Shown here: positions 41,876 through 53,365 of the stretch, piece by piece | Position numbering within the stretch: the first letter of the stretch is position 1 | Layout: the number at the start of each line of letters is the position of its first letter | Origin: Cordylochernes scorpioides | Taxonomy: Eukaryota; Arthropoda; Arachnida; Pseudoscorpiones; Chernetidae | DNA length: 64,000 nucleotides | Direction of reading: 5' to 3' | NCBI GenBank assembly: GCA_030710605.1 | Contig: CP092886.1 | Coordinates: 55,493,382 to 55,557,381 of the forward strand | The notes under the pieces: generated by a model | Seen by the model: only the letters and a program-made list of their open reading frames with translations | Databases searched by the model: none | Told to the model about the DNA's origin: nothing | Position numbers and translations under genes: made by a program

Positions 41876-42730
41876 AACCTAATTAAAACAATTGATCTCA
41901 TAAACAGATTGTGTCTGTGTAAATCCGAGATTCTTCTGAGAGATATAGAAAAGTATTAGCAATAAAGGGGGAAGAAGGAAATTCGAATTTACAAAGTTTA
42001 TGGGAAATATTCACAAATTGAGCTAAAATTTGATATGATGGTCGAAACAGGTTCAGGAATTGAGGAAAGACATGAGTGAAGATACGATCAAGGTTGATAA
42101 ACCAGTCCAACACGGTGTAACAATATATTTTGGAATAAAAACTACAAACGAAATGTCCCACTATCTATCCGATTGTATTTATATAGAAGAAAGGGGGAAA
42201 AATTGAAGGTCATTCATTAATCAGTTATATATTGAGTCAGTTCAACTGATTAAGATCGCATCAGAAGACAAAAACATAGCTATAGAACTATATAACTATC
42301 ATAAAGCGGTCTTAGGAAAAATAACCTCATAATATAAAAGTCAAAACATATTGTAAATATAAAATAACGCTCTTCTCATACCTTTAGTTTTGTAAGTATT
42401 TGGTTTCATTTTTCCTTTTTTTTTTTTTTTGGCGAATCATTGCAAGGTGAAATGCCTTAATAAAGCTTTTGTTGTAAATTCATCATATTACCACGTAAAT
42501 ATTCTTTCAAAAGCACTATGCACACACTCTATCGTATCATAATGGTCTAAAGTTTATCTGAGAAAGGGTATGCCCGAAAGTTTCTTGTATTTTGATTAAA
42601 TAAATAATTACAGCGTGGGGTCTTCCCTTTAGTTTTAGTACTTATCGTTACGCGTAATTATGCAAGTAAGACTATATAATTAACAGCAAAGTTGTAAAAT
42701 ATGTTAATATGATAAAATATTTTCCACAAT
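41876..42730. other. No gene recognised
   Basis: AT-rich. Near 42555-42590 gggtatgcccgaaagtttc recalls gggaaatatccgaaagcttc at 13286-13305, a short shared motif of unknown element. Confidence 0.3.
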
Positions 42731-42734
42731 CAGT

Positions 42735-42850
42735 ATCTTTTAATAAAAATGCAAACTTTCAAACCGTTCTTCTACAGGTTCATGCCAAAGAGCTATCGAC
42801 TATTTCCTAACTAGGTCTATTTGCTGGTGTACGCGGGTAGCGTGCGTATT
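42735..42850 (-). repeat. Penelope-type 3' region
   Basis: The minus strand has a cgcacgctacccgcgta-like block, then agctctttggcatgaacctg, tagaagaacggtttgaaagt, ttgcatttttattaaaag. The order matches the 3' flanks of the Penelope relics at 13395-13520 and 57050-57190. No coding part is attached. Confidence 0.5.
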
Positions 42851-43134
42851 TATAGCTAGAATGTGAAATATACTTAAAATATTTAAATATGAGAGAGATA
42901 TTTTTATATTATTATATAACACACCATATACAGAAGAAAAAAAAAAACAGTATAAAGAATTTACCTAATCAAGATGATATAATGAGAAAAAAACATCTTT
43001 TTTTTTATTTCCTAGTATAGACTGTGCGCAATTCTCTCATCCACAACGTCCGGTTGCAAGTTATAGAAACGATATAAGTTAACAATATTTTAATTGATGA
43101 TCTAAGTTTATCTCATTATTATTTATTTAGGTAA

Positions 43135-43403
43135 CCCAGGTTCATGGAGTGTACAGAAGTCACCAACTACCCGGGCTGTCCTTCTGACCTGTCTTTTTGT
43201 TGGTTTTATCTACAATGCCAGTGGAAGTCCAATTCATGAGGTGACGCCAGGCAGATTTCTTTCTTGGAAGATTTTCTAGGGATTCTGTACTTAGGTTGGT
43301 GATCCTTAGGAGCCCTTTGGTATTAGAAGGTTGGGCAGAGAGGTGAAGTCCACGGTTTGATCTTCATCTTGGCAATGGGGGCAAGTTGAGTCTTCTTTCA
43401 TTA
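43135..43403 (-). pseudogene. LINE C-terminal relic (second LINE family)
   Basis: The minus strand encodes CPHCQDEDQTVDF, NLLIPKGLLRITNL and ESLENLPRKKSAWRHLMNW, then a stop and a 3' region (ggacagcccgggt ... ctgggttacc). The CPxC...(H)...C-type cluster followed by a leucine-rich end is typical of LINE ORF2 C-termini. It aligns with 56560-56745 (LLNLPRNKPAWKHLVNLF) and shares the ggacagcccggg 3' sequence. It is a different family from the LINE at 2983. Confidence 0.6.
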
Positions 43404-43409
43404 TCTCAT

Positions 43410-44285
43410 TATGTAAATAAACGGAGATAGAGATAAGCAAGTAAACCTAATCACTTTTGTTTATTTACTGGTTGCTATTTTAAGAAGACGCGATAAGATA
43501 AAGAGAGGAAAGAGGCTTGAGATAACCAATGACTGATGAGTCATAAAACATATCGGTCTAATGCCATGCTTAGTTATCCTATGGCTATCAAGTAGGAAAT
43601 GACTTTGGTTCACACAGAGAATGGTTTAATTCGATCTTTTGCGTTCAGCATTTGTCAGCTCTTAATAAGGATTTTGAATTGGGTTACATTGGATTATTTT
43701 ATTTGGTGGTTGTGTTGTGTAAATGGAAACCAATATTCACTCTGCGTATTGACTAGAGCATGGAAATACCAAGAAGATACTATCCCTAATAAAATTGAAA
43801 GCGATGAGCCTTGTAAGGACGACAGAAGGCTTGTATCCATAAGGCTGGACACAACAAAATATACCCATTATACTTCGAAAGTTATTTTTGGATATAAACC
43901 TTTAATATAATTTAAGTTCAGAAAAAAAGTGTGTTTTGAATCTGTGGATTACATTAATGACAGGTTAAGATGTGCGAAAAAAAAAGTCACAAAAATACCA
44001 GTTATGAAATCCCTATATACGCGAGAATTTAAAACATTCTTTGTTTAGAATTCACAGAATTTTGATACTCCAAGAGTATACAGGCGTATACAAGCAGTGT
44101 TTACCTGACAACGTTTAAAACTGTTGTTTTAACAAAATGAAAGCAATACTCTCCATGTTTTTAATCCATTCTTTATAAACAAACTTTGATTCAATAAAAT
44201 AGATTTCAATTAAAAGACTTTGTTTAGATAAGCGATAAACTATGGCAAGCTTCGAACAAAAAGCGCTATTTATATAAAAATTAAA
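43410..44285. other. No gene recognised
   Basis: A 103-codon plus frame (43599-43910) has mixed composition but no domain I know. The rest is AT-rich. Confidence 0.3.
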
Positions 44286-44289
44286 TATA

Positions 44290-44380
44290 TATATTTTTAG
44301 TAAATTAAATTTTATTGCCATCTATCGTTAAAATTTATTTGTGTAAAATTTTAACGATAGATGGCAATAAAATTTAATAT
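44290..44380. repeat. Near-perfect 38-bp-arm hairpin
   Basis: aaattaaattttattgccat + ctatcgttaaaattt is mirrored by aaattttaacgatagatggc + aataaaatttaat around an 8-base loop (atttgtgt). Contains the GCCATCTA core seen in other foldbacks here. Confidence 0.85.
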
Positions 44381-44559
44381 ACTAATATATAATGGTTATG
44401 AAAACATATTTTGCGGAAGAGCTTTGCTCGATGCAAAACCTTGAAATTATATGTATGTACCTCTACAGACCTATAAGCTCATGTCCATAGTTCACTAAAC
44501 ACCCCTAAGCTGCCTTCCATAGAAAATGCAGGGTATATCACGAAACCAGTCCAATACAA

Positions 44560-44690
44560 TAGTAGAGCGGTCTAGAGATTAATTTGGCAAAACCGCTGAG
44601 AGGGTTCACTACTGATGAGCCAAGCCCTCTCATTCAATAAATCATATCATTGCAGTAAGGTCTGTAGAGATTTAAAAGAAACGCATTGCC
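44560..44690. repeat. Half copy of the GCGCGCCATCT foldback family
   Basis: aaaccgctgagagggttcac, tactgatgagccaagccctc, cattgcagtaaggtctgtag match the right arm at 60240-60310. Confidence 0.65.
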
Positions 44691-44741
44691 AGTAAATATA
44701 TTTGTGTAAAATATATATTTTTAAGTTAAAATATCTTAATA

Positions 44742-45135
44742 ATGATTAATTGGGAAGAAATTAACTTGGAGATAGAGGCTTCTCCTTTTTTTATATTCCC
44801 ACAAGCTGGATATCTACTGGGCGGATAGAAACTCCTCCTGGTTTTGTCCATGAGTGTATAGTGACTTTCATAGATTGTGTATTATATTTTAACAAAGTAT
44901 TGTTGTTATTATGTATATTTGTGACGACACCCCACTTTGGCAGGGAGCCACAGACGCCAAGACATGGGATCATCAACAAGGAGGAAGACAATTAATAAAC
45001 ACAATAACTTTATAAGGTCATTTCTTTTTTTACCTTTTTTTATTTGATTTGATTATGGAAACAAGTTCGGGAAACGTATACAGCACAAAGAAGGAAGAAA
45101 TAAAGGTCGATGACCCTACAAACCTGCAACCCAGT
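44742..45135. repeat. ~390-bp dispersed repeat, copy 1
   Basis: Same orientation and ~95% alike to 46627-47027. Blocks include aaattaacttggagatagag, ggatagaaactcctcctggt, tgacgacaccccactttggc and aaacctgcaacccagtgtat. A minus-strand frame of 66 codons (44791-44991) is kept in both copies but translates to low-complexity Asn runs in the middle. The pair could be LTRs of a small element (spacing 1.5 kb) or two insertions. Confidence 0.7.
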
Positions 45136-45457
45136 GTATCATACAAACGATAAAACAAATTTCGATTTTATTTTTTACTTTATGCTAGCTTCGAATTTTT
45201 GTATATAGCGCTTAACTCTAAACTGATGCAAATGCTCATTTTGTTCACTGCGATCTGTCATGTTTGCCAGATTTTTTTTTTTTTTACATATAGCATATTT
45301 AAAAAATCTTACATTACTACCCAATAGACACGTGAAGGGATAAATCCAACAGGCCGAAAAAACATTTTTAAAATCAAGAGCAAAATTTCAGAGGACAAGC
45401 GCGACCGCGGATAAAAAAAAAGATTATATATATATATTTTTTATTTAATTCAAAAGG

Positions 45458-45672
45458 CATATATTAGATCAAAATATCATTTATTTTACCAATATTTCAG
45501 TTGGCTGAACGCCAACCTTTATCAAGGTATTATAACATATTAATGTGTATCAACAACACATTGTCAACATTTGTTGACCCACATTAATATGTTATAATAC
45601 CTTGATAAAGGTTGGCGTTCAGCCAACTGAAATATTGGCAAAATAAATGATATTTTGATCTAATATATGCCT
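45458..45672. mobile_element. Foldback element with ~92-bp near-perfect arms
   Basis: Left arm gcatatattagatcaaaata, tttcagttggctgaacgcca, acctttatcaaggtattata, and the right arm its reverse complement with about one mismatch (accaat vs gccaaa). The loop is ~30 bases. The flanking words after the right arm (gaattaaaaatttatttatg) recur near 37020. Confidence 0.9.
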
Positions 45673-45809
45673 TTTGAATTAAAAATTTATTTATGGATTT
45701 CTCTATTTTCAAAACAATATTTTTATATTGTGACAAACTGGTGTTTGAAAAAACATTGTAAATATGATGGTCTAGGTTTCTCTTTTTAAGCGGTACCTAA
45801 TAAAGTCCA

Positions 45810-46265
45810 ATTTGAGCAGAAGACAGGGAAAGAAAAATATGAAATTCTTGTTTCTCTTGCAATTAGAATCTGGAGCTGTTTTAAGTGAAGTGGCAGTAGT
45901 AGTCGTTCTTTCTTCCGCAGCTCTGCTCTCGACCAAAGCGCTCGACAAAGGCAACCAAAAGGACTACCGCGGGGCCATTCAAAGGTGTCCTCCCACCTGG
46001 GTCCACCCGCCTTATGTTGGGCGGCTTTGTTTCCTCGAGATGCTTCTTCGCCATCAGCCTTTGTTCTTGGGATCAAGGTTCTTCGAGACGTTTGACAGCT
46101 CAACGAATCCTTTCACCTTTCCTTCGATAACTTCTTTGTCTAGGGCGAGCGCATAGATTCTCTTTTCCGCCCGCACAATGGACGAGCTTGCGGAATTTCT
46201 GACGCTATTCGGCCGATTAATGCTATCATCCCGCATGGAAGGTCATCGTAATTATTCGCGTGGGG
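45810..46265. other. GC-rich block, possibly a decayed gene or element interior
   Basis: Lies between the two 390-bp direct repeats. Plus strand is open 45812-46156 (114 codons). Minus strand is open 45786-46103 and 46054-46236; the last reads SSSIVRAEKRIYALALDKEV and IEGKVKGFVELSNVSKNL with gene-like codons. An alternative plus exon could start after cttctttgtctag (46142). Function and strand unresolved. Confidence 0.3.
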
Positions 46266-46626
46266 GGGCCGAGCGATCTAGTTAAACACTGGGGCGCGAC
46301 AAGGGCCTTTCAAACAGATTTATTTATAATTAGCATTTCTTTCGAAAAGCATCTCGTCTTAAGATTCTTCCATATTGCAAATATGTTCAAATAGGGACCA
46401 AGAGGAAAGGATTAACAATTTGAAATTCTTTGAGTGTCTTGAAACCTCTATATGTTTCTATATCTTTTAAACATATATTACTATCTATATATTATAACCC
46501 GGCTATAAATAATAAAAATGAATATAATCGCTTTTTCGTACCCTGGAGGTTGATGACGTAAGTATATCTGGGAAAAGTGTTTTTCAATATCACCTATATC
46601 AGCACCAAACCTCAAGCCACACACCT

Positions 46627-47027
46627 AATTGGGATGAAATTAACTTGGAGATAGAGGCTTCTCCTTGTTTTTTATATTCCCACAAGTCGGATATCTACTG
46701 GGCGGATAGAAACTCCTCCTGGTTTTGTCCATGAGTGTATAGTAACTTTCATAGATTGTGTATTATATTTTAACATAGTGTTATTGTTATTATTATGTAT
46801 ATTTGTGACGACACCCCACTTTGGCAGGGAGCCACAGACGCCAAGACTTGTGATCATCAACAAGGAGGAAGACAATGAATAAACACAATAACGTTAAAAG
46901 GTCATTTCTTCTTTATTTACTTTTTATTTGATTTGATTATGGAAACAAGTTCGGGAAACGTATACAGCACAAAGAAGGAAGAAATAAAGGCCGATGACCC
47001 TACAAACCTGCAACCCAGTGTATCAAT
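46627..47027. repeat. ~390-bp dispersed repeat, copy 2
   Basis: Direct-repeat partner of 44742-45135, with small indels (extra TTA in an ATT run, T-tract length). The homologous minus frame is 46672-46875. Flanks differ from copy 1 and no clear target duplication is seen. Confidence 0.7.
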
Positions 47028-47097
47028 ATTTATGTTGAATCCTAGAAAAATATAGGCGAACAGCCTCATCGAAATATTGACATTTCAAAGAAATAAT

Positions 47098-47343
47098 ACC
47101 GATCCAAAATATACATTCATGGCCAAAACTTGAGGAAGTTGTACCTTTTAGCACGTATATCGAGATTCAGACAATAACTCTGAAAGATATTTGATACACA
47201 GTAACCTTTATTGGAGTCACACGAAATAACCAAGAGTGAACAAAATTTCCTTTGTCTCATTTAAAAAAGAAAAAAAAAAAAAAACAGTCGACCGGCGACA
47301 TCAAAATAGGAAACTTTTTTTAAGTTTTGTCTATGAGTGTAAG
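47098..47343. mobile_element. MITE with Tc1/mariner-like ends
   Basis: Left tacattcatggccaaaactt, right ttaagttttgtctatgagtgta: inverted ends shared with 38494-38638 and 52318/53832. The interior includes aataactctgaaagatattt and gtcgaccggcgacatcaaa, also seen reversed at 52340-52480. A poly(A) tract is near the right end. No transposase. Confidence 0.75.
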
Positions 47344-47392
47344 CTTTTGATTATTTTTAAAAATGTACATCTGTGTAGACTGTTTTTTTCAG

Positions 47393-47475
47393 CCAGATAT
47401 ATTCTCGAGAAGAGAAAAACGATAACTGACCAGAGAGAGATGGACTTGATGAGGAGCGCGTTAATGTCGCCGCAG
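47393..47475 (+). CDS. Candidate internal exon (83 nt), gene unknown
   Basis: A strong acceptor (gtttttttcAG at 47382-47392) and a consensus donor CAG|GTAACG (47473-47481) bound an open stretch encoding RYILEKRKTITDQRE and MDLMRSALMSPQ. It enters with two bases of a split codon and exits in phase 0. The composition is ordinary charged protein sequence, unlike the translated AT-rich surroundings. I do not recognise the protein. The neighbouring coding candidates (39878-40216 and 45810-46265) may or may not belong to it. Confidence 0.4.
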
Positions 47476-47479
47476 GTAA

Positions 47480-48595
47480 CGACCAACAAACATTATCAGC
47501 CGAGGTGAATCTACGGCAGAGGTGAAGAAGGGGCGGGCGATACGGCGGCCATTATTGGGAAGAACACCTGCAGCCCATTGTTAACCTCCAAGCCGTAAAG
47601 TCTATCACCAACATGAATCCCCGGAAAAATCTTCTGGTTTTAATTTAAACCAGAATTATTTGAAAAAGACAAGCAAACAAAGCTGAAAATTACCGTTAAA
47701 GATCAACGCTAATTTGTGGCTACCGAGGAGAACAACCGCTCGGCTCTGTTGACCTGCCACCTGGGGATTAGCCTGAATTCAAGTTTGGAGAGGCTATTTT
47801 TTGTTAACACGGGCTTCTATTTTTACCTGAAAATATACGTTTATTTCTAGAAGAACAATACAAGGCTAGATTACCAGCTCGAAAAAAATGCGCTAAAATC
47901 TTCCAGAAATTCTTGTTTAGTCTTATGTCAAATTCGCCACAGATTCAAGTTTTTTTTTTTTCGTTACCGTAATTGCTTTACAATAATAATTTTTTATTAT
48001 ATCAAAATATTAAAAATTTTCAACCAATACGTAGAAATTGCTCTATCTTCCCTATATTGGGGAATGGTCTCTGTTGTTTCATCCACACGGTTCTACAAGA
48101 GTCAGCACCGAGTCAACTGCTCCTTCACTGCAGCTGGCCAAGTTTTATCCACTTATTCTTCCCTTCACTCCACCTTCGCTGAATTCCTTGGTGGCCAAGA
48201 GATATACGCACACTCCTCTCAGAGTTAAGTGACAGGTGCTTTTATCTATATTTTTGACATATGAGAAGCATACGAAATCACAGATTAATTTGAGAACCTG
48301 TTTAAATCAAATATAAATATAATGGAGATTACAAAAATATATTTTCACGTATATTGTGCATTTTTTCCTAGTGAAGGTTTTTAATTGTTGAAAAAAAAAG
48401 TAGTTTTCCTCATTCTATTTAATTAAGACGATCGAGTAAAGCGCTTCCCCACTCCAGCTTCCCAAGCGCGATGCTAACCCCCGCGTGCTGCCATTGTGTA
48501 ATAAGATTTAACAGCCAATAATTTCTGCTATTGCGAAAGAGTCGCTTAATGGCGCCGACGCCAAATTTGGGGTTGCAGTGTCTCCGACCTTGCCA
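47480..48595. other. Mixed sequence, no gene called
   Basis: GC-richer at 47500-47600 and 48430-48600, otherwise AT-rich. On the minus strand of 48460-48490 a gggggttagcatcgcgcttg word resembles a tRNA box A, perhaps another SINE head, without a clear box B. Confidence 0.3.
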
Positions 48596-48599
48596 CAAT

Positions 48600-50755
48600 G
48601 ATACTTTGCTTTACTTTAGCGCTCATATACGTATTATCTTTCTCTGAATTGTCGCGACGATCTTTTTGCTTTACTTTAACGCTCATATACGCATTCTCTT
48701 TCTTGGATAGACGCGACGACTCATTATATTTTGCTTTACTTTAACGCTCATATGCACATTCTCTCTCTTGGAACTGCCACGACGTCACATGGAACGTTGC
48801 CTTTCTTTAACGCTCATATACACATTATCTTTCTCGGAACAGCCAAGACGTCACATGGAACGTTGCCTTTCTTTAACGCTCATATGCACATTCTCTCTCT
48901 TGGAACTGCCACGACGTCACATTGAACGTTGCCTTTCTTTAACGCTCATATACACATTCTCTCTCTTGGAACTGCCACGACGTCACATTGAACGTTGCCT
49001 TTCTTTAACGCTCATATACACATTATCTTTCTCGGAACAGCCAAGACGTCACATGGAACGTTGCCTTTCTTTAACGCTCATATACACATTCTCTCTCTTG
49101 GAACTGCCACGACGTCACATTGGACGTTGCCTTTCTTTAACGCTCATATACACATTATCTTTCTCGGAACAGCCAAGACGTCACATGGAACGTTGCCTTT
49201 CTTTAACGCTCATATGCACATTCTCTCTCTTGGAACTGCCACGATGTCACATTGAACGTTGCCTTTCTTTAACGCTCATATACACATTATCTTTCTCGGA
49301 ACAGCCAAGACGTCACATGGAACGTTGCCTTTCTTTAACGCTCATATGCACATTCTTTCTCTTGGAACTGCCACGACGTCACATGGAACGTTGCCTTACT
49401 TTAACGCTCATATACACATTCTCTCTCTTGGAACTGCCACGACGTCACATGGAACGTTGCCTTTCTTTAACGCTCATATACACATTCTCTCTCTTGGAAC
49501 TGCCACGACGTCACATGGAACGTTGCCTTTCTTTAGCGCTCATATACACATTCTCTCTCTTGGAACTGCCACGACGTCACATGGAACGTTGCCTTTCTTT
49601 AACGCTCATATACACATTCTCTCTCTTGGAACTGCCACGACGTCACATTGAACGTTGCCTTTCTTTAACGCTCATATACACATTATCTTTCTCGGAACAG
49701 CCAAGACGTCACATGGAACGTTGCCTTTCTTTAACGCTCATATACACATTCTCTCTCTTGGAACTGCCACGACGTCACATTGGACGTTGCCTTTCTTTAA
49801 CGCTCATATACACATTATCTTTCTCGGAACAGCCAAGACGTCACATGGAACGTTGCCTTTCTTTAACGCTCATATGCACATTCTCTCTCTTGGAACTGCC
49901 ACGATGTCACATTGAACGTTGCCTTTCTTTAACGCTCATATACACATTATCTTTCTCGGAACAGCCAAGACGTCACATGGAACGTTGCCTTTCTTTAACG
50001 CTCATATGCACATTCTTTCTCTTGGAACTGCCCCGACGTCACATGGAACGTTGCCTTACTTTAACGCTCATATACACATTCTCTCTCTTGGAACTGCCAC
50101 GACGTCACATGGAACGTTGCCTTTCTTTAACGCTCATATACACATTCTCTCTCTTGGAACTGCCACGACGTCACATTGAACGTTGCCTTTCTTTAACGCT
50201 CATATACACATTATCTTTCTCGGAACAGCCAAGACGTCACATGGAACGTTGCCTTTCTTTAACGATCATATACACATTCTCTCTCTTGGAACTGCCACGA
50301 CGTCACATTGAACGTTGCCTTTCTTTAACGCTCATATACACATTATCTTTCTCGGAACAGCCAAGACGTCACATGGAACGTTGCCTTTCTTTAACGCTCA
50401 TATACACATTCTCTCTCTTGGAACTGCCACGACGTCACATGGAACGTTGCCTTTCTTTAACGCTCATATACACATTCTCTCTCTTGGAACTGCCACGACG
50501 TCACATGGAACGTTGCCTTTCTTTAACGCTCATATACACATTATCTTTCTCGGAACTGCCACGACGTCACATGGAACGTTGCCTTTCTTTAACGCTCATA
50601 TACACATTCTCTCTCTTGGAACTGCCACGACGTCACATGTAACGTTGCTTCACTTTAACGTTCATATACACATTATCTTTCTCGGTACTGCCACGACGTC
50701 ACATGGAACGTTGCCTCACTTTAACGCTCATATACACATTATCTTTCTTGGAGTC
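48600..50755. repeat. 66-bp tandem satellite with 660-bp higher-order repeat
   Basis: About 33 units of gttgcctttctttaacgctc, atatacacattctctctctt, ggaactgccacgacgtcaca + ttgaac. Two main variants occur, ctctctcttggaactgccac and atctttctcggaacagccaa. The ten-unit block from ~48995 is repeated from ~49655 with the same variant order and private changes. Since 66 is divisible by three, one frame stays open for 624 codons (48768-50642). Each unit carries GACGTCA, close to a CRE core. Confidence 0.95.
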
Positions 50756-50759
50756 AAGT

Positions 50760-51290
50760 GTAGTGCCTCAAGTTAGTTAAAGGTGTAATTTTAACTAGTA
50801 AGAAGCCTAAAATGACTTTAAACTAGGAAAAAAGAAGTTTTCAAAAACCCACTCAACACAAAAATAACTATAATGTAACTAAATGCACATTCTATTATAT
50901 TTAAGACCGTTTTCCTCACACTCTCACTATTTGTGCAGTTCTCATGTCATCCTTAATTAAAGCTATAATATACAGAAAATTGTCAATAAGGCATCTCATG
51001 TTTGGTGAAGGTATGGTACTACTGCGTCATTTATTTATTTAAAAGTTGTTTCTTTTAAATATTTAATATATTTTGCATTCAAATAATCAACTTTTAAATA
51101 ATTGTAAATATTATTTTAAAAAGTAAACAACGCAGAATAAAAACAAATATAATTGATAAATAAATAAATGAAAAATAAGCAATAATATGCAACGAATAAA
51201 ATTCTTAGAATATTATTACAAAACTAACAAAGTATTTTAATTAATTAGAAAGTCATGCATTTACAAGTTTACATCTTATATATCTAGCGT
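50760..51290. other. No gene recognised
   Basis: Strongly AT-rich (TTTAAATA-type words). Confidence 0.35.
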
Positions 51291-51292
51291 CG

Positions 51293-51540
51293 GATACAGA
51301 ACACACCGTCGACTTCACGACCCAAATCCCGCATTGGGCAATTCTTCAGCTCCAATGGTTGGTCCCCCCCGATTCTTGTACAAGTCCAACCTCCATCAGT
51401 GAGTGCAAGTAACAAAATGGGGGTTCTAGAAACTTGTATGTTCAAAGGTAAACTGATTTCTCTATAGGTGTAGACATGTGGTGCGCTTAAAATAAATGGC
51501 AGATGCTAACTACACACCAAAAATAAAAGGCTTTGTGTGT
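51293..51540 (+). mobile_element. SINE copy 5 (5'-truncated)
   Basis: Begins in the tRNA-like head (aaatcccgcattgggcaatt), then body words cgattcttgtacaagtccaa, cagtgagtgcaagtaacaaa, and gtagacatgtggtgcgctta. The end is diverged and the tail is absent. Confidence 0.65.
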
Positions 51541-51781
51541 AGCATTTGTGTTTAAAAAAATCTTTCCCTTGTAGATTTGTTTTTATTTTACATCCCAAGT
51601 ACTTGTGGTACAGATCATGATAAACATGGCGTGTAAAGCGATTGTTATTTATGTGCCATGTCTTCACATTTTTTTAAAATCATTTGACTTTTCGGCCAAT
51701 GCCCTCATACAGGATTCGTCGGAAGAAAATAAAATAAGGGAAAAAGTTATTATAACCTTACAAATGCATATATATATTGTC

Positions 51782-52010
51782 ATGTACTGAAGGACCAGTA
51801 TTTTGGTCATTGAGGTACAGCTTGCACCACGTTGACGGGGGTCAACAGCCCGAAACGCGTACATGATTAGCTTTTCTTGATTAATCAAGAATGGATATTT
51901 AGCCAATTCTGGAATAATTAAAAATCAATGAATAGTTTGATATTTATTCCGATAGATGGTGCAAGCCATCAGCAACTTTCAGTTGCACGATAAGGAGATG
52001 CCTTTTTATT
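51782..52010. repeat. TTCTTGATTAATCAAGAA repeat family, copy B
   Basis: Contains cagcccgaaacgcgtacatg, ttttcttgattaatcaagaa, agccaattctggaataatta and ataaggagatgcctttttat. Opposite in orientation to the copies at 55370 and 57560 for the gcgtttcgggct block. Confidence 0.6.
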
Positions 52011-52011
52011 A

Positions 52012-52316
52012 ATTGTTATATTTGTTTTGCAAAAATAGAGAAATCCGTAAATAAATATTTAAATAATGAAAATTAATATATTGGGGAAAAGGAGTTGCAA
52101 TTGGTACTAAATTTAACAATTGATAAGGCAATTGGAATTGCCTGACAAACAGTTAAGAGAATGCAGCCGAAAGCATTGAGAGAAGATTATTTAAAAAAAA
52201 AAAGCGGTGTATATACATAAGATCCATACTTGTTTTTTTCCTTCTTACCTTTCCCATAACTTACGGGAGGATCTGTATATAAAAATGATAACAGTTAAAT
52301 ACTTATAATCTATATA
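52012..52316. other. No gene recognised
   Basis: AT-rich. The start (aaaatagagaaatccgtaaa) resembles, in reverse, the words after the foldback at 45672. Confidence 0.3.
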
Positions 52317-52607
52317 TACTCATAGACAAAACTTAAAGAAGGGGAAAGTCTTTGATATCGCCGGTCGTCTGTTTTTTTTTTTTTTTTTTTTATACAGGGG
52401 TAAATTTTGTTCACACTTGGTTATCTCGTGTGTCTTCAAAAAAAAGGTCACTGTGTATCAGATATCTTTCAGAGTTATTGTCTGAATCCCGATATACAGT
52501 ATATACAGTTATCAGCGCGTCATAATCAAGCAACAATTCTTAATCAATTCTGTCACCGTTTGCTTTTATGAATGGAATAAATACCCAAATATGGCCATTT
52601 CTCATTA

Positions 52608-52678
52608 CCATCGGTGGTTCAGTGGTTGAATGCTCGCCTGCCACGCCGGCGGCCCGGGTTCGATTCCCGGCCGATGCA
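52608..52678 (+). tRNA. tRNA-Gly-like (anticodon GCC), decayed
   Basis: ATCGGTGGTTCAGTGG (box A) ... CTCGC-CTGCCAC-GCCGG anticodon arm with GCC at 52640-52642, GGGTTCGATTCCC (box B), acceptor ...CCGATGC + A, then a T-run. Two mispairs (first acceptor base C against C, one in the anticodon stem) and a D-loop change suggest a pseudogene carried by the Helitron. Confidence 0.65.
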
Positions 52679-53093
52679 TTTTTTTTTTTTACAATTTTTA
52701 AAACTCATTTATATATTATATAGCCGAATGACCCGGGAAACGCCCGGGTTTTACCCGATTAAATGTTTTTATTCAAATAATATTCGTTACAATTATAAAT
52801 TGGCACCGTGGATGTCACTTTTGTGGAACGTCCCGCTCCAAACTTTGTGTCTGAGAAGCGATATTTTTATAGAAAGATGATCTGGCTTTTGTTTTCTGCT
52901 CGAATGAATGTTTTTCTGTTAGAATTTTGTTCCTGCGTACAAAATAATGAACTGGTTTCACCCGTGGTCTCTGCTTTTTGGAATTTTTCCCGATATAATT
53001 ATGTATCTAATAATCAAACATGATACAGCAATATCGTCATCATCATTTTCTGACAAAAAATATATAGTTTTAATAATTGATTTGATTAATATA

Positions 53094-53130
53094 GTTGATA
53101 TAATTGTGGGTTCGATTCCCATCCCTGGAC
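53094..53130 (+). repeat. tRNA-like 3' fragment (box B)
   Basis: gtgggttcgattcccatccc then tggacacttttat: a T arm plus acceptor-like end, similar in layout to the head end of the SINE at 34650-34675. No 5' half. Confidence 0.4.
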
Positions 53131-53365
53131 ACTTTTATTTTCCGTTCGTCATTACTCTTCATAAATCACCCTTTCATACCTCATCCAAAAAGGTTAAAAA
53201 TAGTCGATATTTTACCTTGAAATGAAAATTTGATTTTTCGTTTAGAAGAAACTCATGCGGTGTAACTTCAAGTGTCGTTTTACAATCACAGGCCGCAGTG
53301 TATTATATTGTATATATATTTATATTATATATAATATAAATGAGTTTTAAAAATTGTGAAAAAAA

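Noticed and set aside
44791..44991. 66-codon minus frame conserved in both 390-bp repeats
   Set aside because: Conservation follows from the repeat itself, and the middle is an Asn run from a simple ATT repeat. No domain.
48768..50642. 624-codon open frame in the 66-bp array
   Set aside because: Created by a repeat length divisible by three. Overlapping shorter frames are also open, there is no independent start context, and the translation is a 22-residue repeat dominated by the DNA unit.
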